NCBI GenBank assembly: GCA_025267735.1
Contig: CM046297.1
Location: 20,982,011 to 21,046,010 of the forward strand
DNA length: 64,000 nt
DNA from: Mactra quadrangularis
Lineage: Eukaryota > Mollusca > Bivalvia > Venerida > Mactridae
Direction of reading: 5' to 3'
Shown: piece by piece, positions 1 to 11,980 of the stretch
Layout: every line of letters starts with the position of its first letter
How positions within the stretch are numbered: position 1 is the first letter of the stretch
Program-made: the position numbers and the translations under genes
Notes under the pieces: generated by a model
Told to the model about the DNA's origin: nothing
Database searches by the model: none
The model's input: only the letters and a program-made list of their open reading frames with translations

Positions 1-481
1 TGTGAATCTTTAATTGTATTATATCATCGATCTATCTGGTCATTCAAATGCTGACTTGAGCCTCATTAGTTAAGACATTATTATTTTGCGGTGATTTAAA
101 CTCGTGAAAATTTGCAAGTTATAATAAAAATAACTCACAATTTTCAAATTCTACTCGCATTTTGCGAGTATGCGAGCTTAAACTCTTGCCCTGATATATT
201 CTAAAAGTGTAAGTTCATCATGTTGTGAAAATATTTATAAAATAAAAAACAATGATAATTAGCAATTTAGAATATAAAATAAGAAAGATTTAAAAATGGA
301 AAGATTTGAAATATGATGTCTGCATAATAATGTGTCAAAGATATTTTAGTTTTTGCAAAATGAAAATGTATTGTTATATAGTAAGATTAAATTAAATAAC
401 CATTTTATGATAGTTGTAAATTTAATGTTAATGTTTAATTTTTACTCTTTTGGAAATTTATCAATTTGAAAAACCTAATAG

Positions 482-554
482 ATACATTGTAGAATGTTTT
501 TATAAAAGTAAATATATGTTAAAATCTAATTTTAGATAATATTCTACAATGTAT
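482..554. repeat. short stem-loop with perfect 14 bp arms
   Basis: ATACATTGTAGAAT at 482-495 pairs exactly with ATTCTACAATGTAT at 541-554. The loop is 45 bases of AT-rich sequence. It could be a tiny MITE. Confidence 0.55.
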
Positions 555-648
555 TTATATTAAGTTAGACAACTGTCACCAATAAGGTTCTTGCTGTTAT
601 ATTGTTGATTTGAGTTTCAAGTTTTTATTCATTTTAAATAAGATTAAA

Positions 649-945
649 CCCGGGTCGATAGCGCAGTTGGTAGCGCGCCAGGATTTGAATACTCGTGCCC
701 GAGGGGGTGCGGGTTCGAATCCCACCCGGGGAGGTTATACCCTTCCATGAAAATTTGACAATAATGTTGATTTTCCTCCATTGATTAGATGATATGGAGA
801 AGTTTCCAGCCTTGTGGAAGGGTAGGTGAGTACTGGTTATAGACAATAGTCCAGGAAAGCTAGGTTAGGTGCGCTGGACGCCGTGAAATGACCTAAATTG
901 TGTTGATACGGCGTTAACTCCAATAAATAAATATAAATAAAATTA
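649..945 (+). repeat. tRNA-derived SINE, family A
   Basis: The head has tRNA-like A box (ATAGCGCAGTTGGTAGCGCG) and B box (GGTTCGAATCC). The body runs through a segment shared with the copies at 21959, 23528, 25171 (reverse) and 47515, and ends in (AATA)n. The long variable arm and body show it is a SINE, not a tRNA gene. Confidence 0.75.
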
Positions 946-1551
946 AATAAGATTAAATAAATTTAATTGAATTTATTGCGAAACTTCAAAGATAACTTGG
1001 AATAAAATGTGATAAGAAAGGTAGAATTCTACTTTTATTACAAAACTATTATTGTATAGTCTGACAGAATTAACCTGAGCTTGACCTTAATGCAAGAATA
1101 TATTAAACTCAGTATTTATAGTCTATTTTAGTCTTCGTGTATAAATCGCCCTTTATGGAAGCTTTCGGCATAATATACATATCTGAACAACTAATTGTGT
1201 TTTCTTATGAATAAATAGTTTAAAACAGTGTCTCAACATCGTGGACTTTTGTGTTCCCCATAAACGAATGAGTCGAAAATATAAAGTACAATAACAAATT
1301 CCATGTTTTCAAGATTGATTTATATTCACATAGGTTGTTATAAACATGTGTATAATCGTTCACACACATATGGAAACTCACAAGTTAATTAATGTAAGTA
1401 AAGCCTGTAATTATTATTGTAATAAGGTAGTTCAAGCTCAGATTAATATTGTTGGACTATCTATAGTAAATTTTCACAAAATTTGTATCTAATTGTGTGT
1501 TCTCCTTGTCATTTACTTAAATTTTATCAACCATCATTAAAAAAATTAGAG
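946..1551. other. no feature seen
   Basis: AT-rich unique-looking DNA with no ORF or repeat recognised. Confidence 0.3.
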
Positions 1552-1625
1552 GGTTGCCGCAAGACTGTTGTAAGTGTATTGATTATCATTTAAAGAACAA
1601 GTTACTACAGTCTTTGGGGCAATCC
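1552..1625. repeat. small palindromic element
   Basis: Arms GGTTGCCGCAAGACTGTTGT and (reversed) ACTACAGTCTTTGGGGCAAT pair over about 22 bases with a few mismatches, around a 30-base AT-rich loop. Confidence 0.45.
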
Positions 1626-1695
1626 ACATTTTGTACGTACAGAAATTAAAAGCTTACACTATTTTCATATCAAAGGGAGATAACTAATTATCAAC

Positions 1696-1785
1696 ATTTT
1701 TATACCCCTGCTCTGAAGAAGAGGAGGGTATACTGTTTTACCCTTGTCCGTGCGTGCGTCCGTCTGTCCGTCCGTCCATTATTCA
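1696..1785 (+). repeat. dispersed-repeat end with (GTCC)n
   Basis: TATACCCCTGCTCTGAAGAA, GAGGGTATACTGTTTTACCC, then a GTCCGT-rich run to 1779. It looks like the end of an interspersed repeat, judged from style only. No second copy is in this window. Confidence 0.3.
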
Positions 1786-2034
1786 TTTTGTTTCTGAGTA
1801 CTGTTTTATTAATCTAATCCATGCATGATATTAATATGATGTAAGGACTTGAAATTAGTATGATATGGGAACATTTATGATAGCTTTCAAGTACAATGAC
1901 TGTAAGTTGGTATTATGGGAATTCTACCTTTATTATCCACGGTTAGCTAAACAATTGTGTTTTAAATCATAGATATAGAATAATAGAGGCATTGGATTTA
2001 TTGTTACTATTATAAAATATTATTATGATTATGA

Positions 2035-2091
2035 TTATAATTTATAATAGTAATAATAATAATAATAATTATAATGATGATGATAATAGTT

Positions 2092-2133
<42 letters not shown>

Positions 2134-2160
2134 TTAATAATAATAATAATGATAATAATA
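2035..2160. repeat. (AAT)n microsatellite, interrupted
   Basis: Imperfect AAT/ATT triplets, longest clean run about 2090-2130. Confidence 0.8.
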
Positions 2161-2399
2161 TCTACACAACATGATAACCTTACATTTAATAAAAAATAGT
2201 TTAAAAGATGGTTTTTAATAACTAATAATATATATGATCCTTGTTGAGTGTCTAGGTTTAGTTGTTCACAGGTTGGGTTTTCTGTACTTACGTGTTGAGT
2301 TGTCTTTGGTTAGAGTTTGTCTGACCCTTCTCATCTCAGATAAAAAGTTCAATGTTTGCAGATCTCAGATGCAGACAAGCAGAGAAAGATATATTTTAT

Positions 2400-2622
2400 G
2401 GTGACAACAAGTTGGTCATGTGTTCTACAGATTTTTCTGGGAAAAAAATGGGGCGAGCAAGCAAAGAAAATTTTTTTAAAAAGTCTTTATTCACTTGCTT
2501 TACATGGCGGTTTGACCAAATTTTTATGGGCGATCGAGGAAATAAAAATATTTTTTTTGTAAAAACCGTCAAAATTAAGGTGAGAGTGAATCCATAAAAC
2601 ATATGATCAATTTGTTTTGGCC
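2400..2622 (+). mobile_element. MITE family M1, copy 1
   Basis: Terminal repeats of about 30 bp: the left GACAACAAGTTGGTCATGTG pairs with the right CATATGATCAATTTGTTTTG. The internal sequence GCGGTTTGACCAAATTTTTA is shared with copies at 12868 and 21374. Confidence 0.65.
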
Positions 2623-3818
2623 TTATGGTGACAATACCACTCAACTAAGATGTCACAAATGTTAGTTTCAAGAAGAAAATAGTCAAGAATCCATCCCAAC
2701 TGAGAGTTTTAAGTATTTTTAATGTTGTCAGATTTCCATGATACCTAGAAAACTTACTATGATTTTCAAATGCTAACTATTTAAAGAAAATGAAGAAGAC
2801 TTGTAACTGAAGCAAGCTGAAAATAGGCGTTGAAGATGTGATGTACAGCAAATAGTACAGACTTCTCTGTTTAGTCTTGCATAGGTATCGTGGAAATGTG
2901 ACAAAAATTGATATATTAACAGCTCTTTAAATGTCTGAGTCGAGCGATTTCTTTATTTTATTCTTCTTGAAACCATAGCATTTGTGACGTCATTGTCATG
3001 TCGTATTGTGACCCTGTAATCACATTTGGAACATCCTCGGCCATTCGCTACGAATAACCTCAGACATATTTAGGCGCCATTTTGAAACTATGTAAACAAG
3101 TACACGATCGGTTAGGCGATGACTGAAGTTTTGTTTTTAGTCCGTAAATTTGAAATTACTCATTTCAATGGAACCGATGAACAATATTTGGTTCAATATA
3201 AAACAAATAAATATGTTTAGACAAAGATCTTTGTGTATACTACAAGAACTATTTTGTGTAACCGTTACGTGCTTCACCTCGCATAGGTAGTAAAATCACC
3301 AAAATCCAGTGAAGACCCCCCACGAATCCTTCCGAGATTATTCGTTCATGAAAGGTGGAGGGTGTTCCGAATGCCTGTATACATTGCCATCTAAAAGTAC
3401 CTTTACATTTGACACACTGTACACAAGGGGATCCAGGGGCGCAGAATTACTTTGCTCAACTTGTCTGACTTGTACAGTTCTGCGGACAGTATCACAATAC
3501 TTCTTCCCTGACAACATCTAACCTGGTGGTTCAAGTTTTATAACTGGTTCTAGCAGTTCTATACTGTTCTTTGCTAGCCTGATTTTTGTATTTTTTGTTT
3601 ATGTCTAGTAAATAGTTCTCCCTTTCTTATTTCAGAACTAGAATGTTTTTAGTTATGTTATGAATGGTTATGATGTCAATGAAACTAAGGATCTGTACTC
3701 TACAGACCTCCATCACCAGAACTTTCAACAATACAGAGCAGGTACTTTTATTCCTTGATTTAAATTATATGGAATATGTGTTATCACTGTTATGTCAAGG
3801 TCTGGTACAGCTCCACGG
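2623..3818. other. no gene recognised
   Basis: Mixed-composition DNA. A 70-codon frame at 3309-3521 (CSECLYTLPSKSTFTF) has no recognisable motif or splice context. Confidence 0.25.
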
Positions 3819-4620
3819 GACCGGAACAACTCAACCCGAATCCAACTCAACCCGGGACAACTCAACCCATAAGCCGAGACAACTCAACCTGTGAACAACT
3901 CAACCCGTGGACAGCTCAAACCGTGGACAGCTCAACCCGTGGACAACTCAACCTGTATGATGTATAATTAATTATTCATCATAAATGATGTGTGATCTAC
4001 AGTTATTGCAATTTAAATTCTTTAATCTTGTTATAAGTTGAATGGTTTTGGCACACTTCAATCATAATTATATCTTCAAGAAGTTTATTTTGACGGTTCG
4101 ACATACTACTAGTTATACAAGTTTGATTTAATGCATTTACAATTACAATTGTATCAATAATCACTTTCTAATTAATTCAACATAACAGTTTGTCTAACAA
4201 CTTTGCGCTTTTAAATCATAACAATTAAGACGTTCAATTCTATTTTGTTTATGTCACATCACACAATTTTTACAGTCAATTTGAAGATTAATTTCAAAAT
4301 AATGTTCAATAATTGTTTAAACATGTGCTGAGTTGTTTTTAAATTTATTGTGTATTGTATTGTGTATGAAAGATATTGCAGAATAAAATTAATGATTATT
4401 TTATATCTATATAGTTATAAAAATGTGAGAATGGCATTTAAATTATCATTTTTAATTTAAAATTATCATTTTTTAAATCAAATAATAATCATATAAGATA
4501 CATGTTGAGTTGTTCTGGGGTTGAATTGTCTTTAGGTTGAGTTGTCCCTACAGGTGGCATGAGTTGTCTTGAGTTGCTTTGTGTTGAGTTGTCCTGATCT
4601 AATATTGTACAATTGGGACC
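3819..4620. mobile_element. foldback element with arrayed arms (GGTTGAGTTGTCC unit)
   Basis: The left arm (3819-3960) has about nine copies of a degenerate 13-16 bp unit ACAACTCAACCCG. The right arm (4500-4620) has the reverse complement unit GGTTGAGTTGTCC several times. The 540-base AT-rich spacer has no ORF. No clear target duplication. Confidence 0.55.
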
Positions 4621-4666
4621 TAAAGAGTTTGAAGTCAAAGACAGTGTATGTTATACAGTGTATATA

Positions 4667-4982
4667 CAGTGGCAACCAAATGTTTGGAGACGTTTTAAAT
4701 CTCTGAGGGCTCTATATAGCTTTTATTAAAAATTTGAAAATTGTTTATTTCAAAATGTTTTAGTTATGGTGATATAAAACTTTGTTTATAGGAAAAAGCA
4801 TTACTTAGTTTTGGAGGTTTTGTAATGTCAGATGCTGATTCATATGAATGTGATGCATTTATAAAAAAAATTAATTTTATCAACAATCATACAAAATGTA
4901 GTTAAAAATAATGTTTCTACTAAATGAAACTAAAGAATTTTAGTTGTAAATTTCATTTGTCTCCAAACTTTTGGTTGAATTG
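4667..4982. mobile_element. Tc1/mariner-type MITE, 316 bp
   Basis: Ends CAGTGGCAACCAAATGTTTG and, reversed, CAATTCAACCAAAAGTTTGG are inverted repeats. TA at 4665-4666 and 4983-4984. No ORF inside. Confidence 0.7.
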
Positions 4983-5087
4983 TACACATAATTTATAATA
5001 CTAGTTTTTGTACCCAAGTGCAATTAGTGGCTAATTTCTTCACTATAATTAACTATACATTGCGTAATGTAATAGAGATGAATAGTA

Positions 5088-5526
5088 GAAAAGTATGTGA
5101 AGTCAGCAGTACAGCAGTAATTTCAGTAAGTTTACTGCTACAAAGTTTGTAGTTCAGCAGTAATTTTTTTTTCTGCTATAAATTTCAACTGTACAGCTGT
5201 AAAACTTTCAAAAATGATAGTTGTGTTGCTCCAACTTTCAATAATAATGGTAATGGTTATGACGGCGATGATGATAGTCAAGTATAAAAATATTGAATAC
5301 ATATTGTCATATAAATCGAATTCAATGAAACGATATAATCATAATGTTAATTTTAGGTAGTGTTCTGAATGTTACTGTCGACTTTAATGTTATACATGAA
5401 AATCAAGAATATATTTACATTAAACTGACAGAAGATAAGGAGAAATAAGATGCTTGGATTTGTAGCAGTGAAGGTTTACTGCGATACTGTACTGCTGACA
5501 TTACTGCTGTTTTTCACATACATTCA
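5088..5526. mobile_element. MITE with CAGCAGTA-rich ends
   Basis: Left AAGTATGTGAAGTCAGCAGT and right ACTGCTGTTTTTCACATACA are inverted, with further inverted copies of CAGCAGTA/TACTGCTG inside each end. No coding sequence. Confidence 0.5.
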
Positions 5527-6092
5527 ATAAAAATGAAATGATAAGTTACAATTCTAATATGCATTGTATTTATTATGCATGACTTTTTTTTCAAGATTAA
5601 ATCTAGTTATTCATACATGTGTGGCAATTATTTTGACTAAGATTTAGACTTTGTCATTTGAATTCACAGAAGGTGTTGTATCAAAATCATAGGCCTAGTT
5701 TAAATCCCAACATCAGCATTGAATTTGTTTAGTTCAAAGAAAAGAAGTTGAATGTTCACTGAGGATTGCAAGTTTAATACATCATATCTGTTTAAGCATG
5801 ATGTAATTATAAATAAATCAGAACATTTTGTAGTTAGTTACCAAACTCAGCTAAGTTGAGAAGGGTGGTTATACATTTCTCTTAGAACATTTGTAATAAT
5901 TACAAGGGGTAGTTAAACACTTTCTTTGGTTGATGTGTTGAATATGCTTTTATACATTGGACTAAACAAAATCAACGTTGATTGTAATGAAAATTTGTAT
6001 AATGTTTTGATACAGTAATCTGTGCTTAAAACAATTTAGTATAGTCCGTCAAAATATCACAATTCAGTTAATGTTTCTTGTTCGTTTTTTTT

Positions 6093-9000
6093 CAGATTGT
6101 TATAAACAGAAGTTCTTATCAAGCATGTCAAGATGATGAATGTAAAACTATTGATCTCTGCAGTAGAATCAACCCAATGATTTTTATGTACATTAGGTCC
6201 AATTTTTTTCAAACAAGTTGTTTCGGACTTTTTGTCCTTGAGATGCTTGTTGTCCCTTTACGCGTGTCCTGCTGAAATTTAACAAGTCATCTCGGACTTT
6301 TTGTCCTTGAGATGTTTGTTGTCCATATACGCGTGTCCTGCTGAAATTAAACAAGTCATCTCGGACTTTTTGTCCTTGAGATGTTTGTTGTCCATATACG
6401 CGTGTCCTGCTGAAATTAAACAAGTCATCTCGGACTTTTTGTCCTTGAGATGTTTGTTGTCCAAGTAAATTCATTAAATTGTGTTGTTGTTTTATTATTC
6501 ATAAAATAAACCAAACAGGATTCGTTCAATAATAATTTCGAACTCAACATTTTTCCTGTTACGAAAATATTATTGGCAAATCTGTCTTTACCACATGAAT
6601 CATCCCAGAGTCATTTCCCTAAAGAAGTGGGGTCAAAATGGTCTGGGGACGAATCAAAATGTAAACAAAGAATCGTACCCAAACAAAGTTCGGGGACGAA
6701 TCAAAATGTAAACAAAATTCGTCCCCAAATATGTTTGTACCCAAACAAAAATGGGGTCGAATAAGACCAGGGACGAATAAAAAAACAAGATTCGTCCCCA
6801 AATATTTTCGTACCAATAGAATGTTGGGGTCGAATAAGTTCGGGGACGAATCAAAATAAAAACAAAATTCGTCCCCAAATATTTTCGTATCCAACAAAGT
6901 TGTGGTCGAATAAGTTCGGGGACGAATCAAAATGTAAACGAGATTCGTCCCCAAATATTTTCGTACCCAATAAAGTTGGGATCGAATATATTTGGGGACG
7001 AATCAAAACGTAAACAAAATTCGTCCCCAAATATGTTCGTACCAAAACAAAAATGGGGTCGAATAAGTTCGGGGCGAATCAAAATGTAAACAAAAATCGT
7101 CCCCAAATATTTTCGTACCAAAACAAAGTAGGGGTCGAATTAGTTCGGGGACGAATGAAAATGTAAACAAATTTTGTCCCTTAATATTTTCGTACCAAAA
7201 CAAATATGGGGTTGAATTAGTTTGGGGACGAATCAAAATGTAAACATGATTCGTCCCCAAATATGTTTGTACCCAAACAAAAATGGGATCGAATAAGACC
7301 GGGGACGAATAAACAAACAAGATTCGTCCCCAAATATTTTCGTATCCAACAAAGTTGTGGTCGAATAAGTTCGGGGACGAATCAAAATGTAAACGAGATT
7401 CGTCCCTAAATATTTTCGTACCCAATAAAGTTGGGGTCGAATATATTTGGGGACAAATCAAAACGTAAACAAAATTCGTCCCCAAATATGTTCGTACCAA
7501 AACAAAGACGAGGTCGAATAAGTTCGGGGACGAATCAAAATGTAAACAAAGATTCGTCCCCAAATATTTTCGTACCCAAACAAAGTTTGGGTCGAAATGG
7601 TGTGGAGATGAATCAAAATGTAAACAAAATTCGTCCCCAAATATTTTCGTTCCCAAAAAAGTTGGGGTCGAATTAGTTCGGGGACTAATCAACATGTAAG
7701 CAAGATTCTTCCACAAATATTTTCGTACCTAAGCAAAGTTGGGATCAAATAAGTTCGGGGACGAATCACAATGTAAACAAGATTCGTCCCCAAATATTTT
7801 CGTTCCTAAACAAAGTTGGCGGTCGAATTAGTTCGGGGACGAATCAAAATGTAAACAAAATTCGTCCCTTAATATTTTCGTACCAAAAACAATGTTGATG
7901 GTCGAATAAGTTTTGGGACGAATAAAAATGTAAACAAGATTCGTCCCCAAATATTTTCGTACTCAAACAAAGTTGGGGTCGAATTAGTTCGGGGACGAAT
8001 AAAAATGTAAACAAGATTCGTCCCAAATATTTTCGTACCCAAAACAATGTTGGTGGTCGAATAAGTTTTGGGACAAATAAAAATGTAAACAAGATTCGTC
8101 CCTTAAATATTTTCTGACCCAAACAAAGTTGGGGTCGAATAAGTTCAGGGGCGAATAAAATGTAAACCAGATTAATCCCAAAATATTTTTGTACCAAAAC
8201 AAATTTGGGATCGAATTACTTCGGGGACGAATAAAAATAAAAACAAAGATTCGTCCCCAAATATTTTCGTACCCAAACAAAGTTGGGGTCGAATTAGTTC
8301 GGGGACGAATCAAATTGTAAATAAAGATTCGTCCCCAAATATTTTTGTACCAAAACAAAGTTGGGGTCGAATTAGTTCGGGGACGAATAAAATGTAAACA
8401 AGATTCGTCCCCAAATATTTTTGTACCCAAACAAAGTAAGGGTCGAATTAGTTCGGGGACGAATCAAAATTTAAATACAAAGAATCGTCCCCAAATATTT
8501 TCGTACCCAAACAAAAATGGGATCGAATTAGTTCGGAGACGAGTCAAAACGCAAACAAAATTAATCCCCGAATTTTTTCGAACCTAAACAAAGTTGGGGT
8601 CGAATAAGTTCAGGGACGAAAAAAAATGCAAACAAGATTCGTCCCCAAATATTTTCGTACCCAAACAAACTTAAGGTCGAATAAGACCGGGGACGAATCA
8701 AAATGTAAACAAGAATTGTCTGAAATATTTTCGTAACAAAACAATGTTGGGGTCGAATTAGTTCGGGGACGAATAAAACTGTTAACAAGATTCGTCCCGA
8801 AATATTTTCGTACCAAAACAAAGTTGGGGTCGAATAAGTTCGGGGACGAATAAAAATGTAAACAAGATTCGTCCCCAAATATTTTTGTACCCAACAAAGT
8901 TGGGGTCGAATTAGTTCGGGGAAGAATAAAAATGTAAACAAAATCCGTCCCCAAATATTTTCGTACCCAAAAAAGTTCGGGTCGAATTAGTTCGGGGACG

Positions 9001-10004
9001 AATCAAAATGTAAACAAGATTCGTCCCCAAATATTTTCGTACTCAAAAAAGTTGAAGTCTAAATGGTTTGGGGACGAATCAAAGTTCAAATAAAGATTCG
9101 TTCCTCATTATTTTCGTACCCAAAAAGTTGGGGTTCAAATGGTTTTGGGGCATATCAAAATGCAAAATATTTGTCCCTCAATATTTTTGTACCCAAAAGT
9201 CGTCGTCCAAATTGTACAAGGACGAATCAAAATGTAAACAAAATTTCGTACCCTTATATTTTCGTACTCAAAAAAATGCGGTCAAAAAAAGTTTGGGGAC
9301 GAATTAAATGTAAACTAAGATTCGTTCCTCAATATTTTCGTACCCAAAAATTTGGGTTCAAAATGGTATGGGAAATCAAAATGTAAAAAAAAGATTCGTC
9401 CACAAATATTTTCGTACCCAAGAAAGTTCGAGTCGAAAAAGTTCGGTGACAAATCAAAATGTAAACAAAGATTTTTTTTTCAATATTTTCGTAAAAAAAC
9501 TTTGGGTCGAAATTTTGTGTAGACGAATCAAAATGTAAACAAAGATTCCTACCTCAATATTTTCATACCCAAAAAATGTTTGGGTCGGAATGGTTTGGGG
9601 ACAGATCAAAATGAAAACAATGGCAAGTCCTCAAAATTTTGGTAAAAGTTAATTTAATTGGTACGACATTGTTGTGACAATCCCTTGTTGATATTTTATT
9701 TTGAAAAATAAAAAAAAACAACACAATGTATTGAACTTCATTGGACAACAAACATCTGAAGGACAAAAAGACCGAGACAACTTTTTTAATTTCAGCAGGA
9801 CACGCGTATATGGACAACAAACATCTCAAGGACAAAAAAGTCCGAGACGACTTTTTCAATTTCAGCAGGACACGCGTCTATGGACTACAAACATCAACAA
9901 ATGGACATGAACTTCAATGGGAGGATTCTTCTACTGCAGAGATCAATAGTTTTACATTCACCAGCTTGATATTGTTGATGAATACTTCTGTTCATAACAA
10001 TCTG
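6093..10004. mobile_element. 3.9 kb foldback element with hairpin-minisatellite core
   Basis: The terminal inverted repeats start with CAGATTGTTATAAACAGAAG (6093) and end with its near-complement at 10004. They share a unique outer part of about 85 bp (TGTAAAACTATTGATCTCTG). Inside each arm is an array of a 69 bp unit (CGCGTGTCCTGCTGAAATTA...TTTGTTGTCC): about four units on the left (6190-6474), two to three on the right (9735-9895), in opposite orientation. The core (about 6600-9640) is the 76-77 bp array listed separately. No transposase or other protein domain is present; all ORFs are repeat shadows. No target duplication was identified. It resembles foldback/Galileo-like or pearl-like non-autonomous elements in general plan; the exact class is unknown. 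Confidence 0.75.
6600..9640. repeat. tandem array, about 40 x 76-77 bp hairpin unit
   Basis: The unit carries GGGGACGAATCAAAATGTAA and, about 30 bases on, GATTCGTCCCCAAATATTTT. GGGGACGAATC and GATTCGTCCCC are perfect complements, so each unit can fold into an 11 bp stem with a loop of about 12 bases. Spacing measured at TTCGTCCCC (6791, 6868, 6944, 7021) is 76-77. Units are most alike in 6650-9000 and decay towards 9640. The period is not a multiple of three, so the repeated ORFs on both strands are by-products. Confidence 0.88.
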
Positions 10005-10567
10005 GTATTGATAATCCTATTAGACTCTAGGAACGAGAATGCGTTCATATTTGCCTTCAAGAGTTATAGCGTCTATTAAGTGTAAAATTTATATGCATAT
10101 TGATTGATGTTTTTAATTATCATTGAAATTTATCATTTTTAAGTACATGTATTAATATGTACATTTACTTACGCTGTTGCAAATGAAAATACATACAAGG
10201 TGTTATGAAAATTATATGTATGACTCAAAGTTTATAAATTTTAATTCTGTTCATAAAAGGAAGCGTAAATAAAACTCTAAGGAATATATTTTCATTCTTA
10301 CCGCGCGCATTGAGTGGTTTGTTTAATATAAGCTTACATGAAAATATAAGATATAAAATGTTGGTAATAGACGTCATGCAGAGTCTATCACGTGATACAT
10401 TGATGGTGTTGATCGTTTTTATCAATTTGTCATCACAGCAGGGTGTTATATCGGAAATTTCCGAACAATGCCGAGCGCAAAAACGAAGGGTCTGATTTAT
10501 TATCGATTTAATCGATTAGTCAAATCAGTAAGTTACGAAAGGACAAATAGTTGGATATGACTGACTA

Positions 10568-10911
10568 TTGCTTTCATGGTTTTCATGCTACTCTATCAAT
10601 GCAAAACCATTTTTGTCGCGCATGGGTTGATATGGGAATATTTTTTAATTGTTTTGAGTAAACAGCAAATTAGCAATTAGAAGACATATTCTGCAGATGA
10701 CGCACCGTCTGGCAAAAGACCTATAGCAATTGCTCGTTCTTGAAGCGACATTCAAGCCATTATTTGATTTTTGGTTGTGCATGATTTTTACTAAAACTGA
10801 CAACGTGTGATTTCTGCACGATAAGAACGTGCGCATTTCCGCTTTTCCGCACATGCACAACAAAACCAATTTTGCATCAATTAAAAAGCATGAAAACCAT
10901 GCGAGCAGACA
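10568..10911. mobile_element. MITE/foldback, about 345 bp
   Basis: Left CTTTCATGGTTTTCATGCTA, AATGCAAAACCATTTTTGTC pairs with right AAACCAATTTTGCATCAATT, AAGCATGAAAACCATGCGAG over about 55 bases. The interior has no recognisable ORF. Confidence 0.6.
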
Positions 10912-11402
10912 ACAGTATAATTCTGTACACATTTGCATTAACGATCGGACATAAATGTTGAAAAATAAAAATTTATGACAACATTGAAATCGGTGTACTT
11001 AAAAGTTTTGTTAAGTATATATATGATAATAAAATCCTCGTGTTTTGTCTAAACCTATCCTAAACAACAAATATATAATAAATTACCATAATCAATGGTC
11101 ATCGAAGTGTTGTCTTAATCAATTATCTTCCGCGATTATGTGAAACACATTTTCTGTAAATGTCTTCTCCCACGTTTATGGTACATATTTTGTGTTGTGC
11201 CTATTTTTTATTACAACTGACGTTTAAATGTGTACAGTTTACGAATATTTGAATAGGATGAACAGATAATAACAAAATGGTATGCATCTTCAATATACGT
11301 GCACGTTGTCCACATGAACCAAAAATATATCATATTCAAATAGTTATATACATGTACTTTACCACACTAACTACTTTTATATCAATTCATTTTAGCTCAA
11401 TT

Positions 11403-11567
11403 GTGAAACAAGTTCTAACAACTTGGATTAATCACTTTCAAGTCTGCTTCCTGGTCCCCCAGCACTAAGCTAACAACAATGTAGGTTATAATGGGGTTCG
11501 AACCAACACGGAGCTGGCTATCTAATGATTACCAGTTCAACGCCATAACCGCTCGATAATCATATAT
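11403..11567 (-). repeat. SINE family D, reversed
   Basis: The reverse strand has head GAGCGGTTATGGCGTTGAAC, B box TTGGTTCGAACCCC and the tail segment GAAAGTGATTAATCCAAGTT. The middle of the body is shortened. Confidence 0.6.
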
Positions 11568-11699
11568 CAATATAATGTTTTACAGTAAAATTCCACTATA
11601 AAGACCATTTTTTTTATTTCAAAATCATGCAATTTTAGCAATTATTAAGACCCAAATGCTTAATTTGTTAACAAAAAGTCTGTATAATAAGACCGTTTC

Positions 11700-11980
11700 G
11701 TATATTTGTCTTTTTGGTGACCTCTACGCGGCGAGGAGGAGAAACAGGTGCCCATTATGTAGGTGCTATTTGGGCCTGCATGATGGGCATATGACTAACA
11801 CCAAAACTTCCCGTTTGCCGTGGGCAGCGTCCCGTAACCGGGAAAGGAGGATCCTGGTAATTGAGGGAGACCTAGGGATCTCCAGTCTTCCCAACACACT
11901 GCTTTGGCCTCTGATTCAGGGTAAACGGGTGTCCAAGTAGGCCCGACTTGGTCAATCGGCTGGTCATGCCTTGTCCTTGA
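11700..11980 (+). other. GC-rich unidentified segment with a 95-codon open frame
   Basis: A GC-rich island in AT-rich surroundings, with an open frame to a TAG near 11938 containing LPWAASRNRERRILVIEGDL. Not recognised. It reads like part of an interspersed repeat (for example the 5' part of a LINE) rather than a host exon, but that is a guess. Confidence 0.3.

Noticed and set aside
649..735. tRNA gene (also at 23528, 30641, 36789, 29354)
   Set aside because: A and B boxes are present, but each is followed by a long shared body and occurs in many copies: SINE heads.
6619..8954. Long overlapping ORFs (up to 237 codons) with repeated RPRTNSTPTL- and FDSSPNLFDPN-like motifs
   Set aside because: They are translations of the 76-77 bp minisatellite in several frames on both strands; the period is not a multiple of three.
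6600..9640. CRISPR-like regular array with palindromic repeats
   Set aside because: The whole unit is repeated, with no variable spacers, and the setting is an animal genome inside a transposon.
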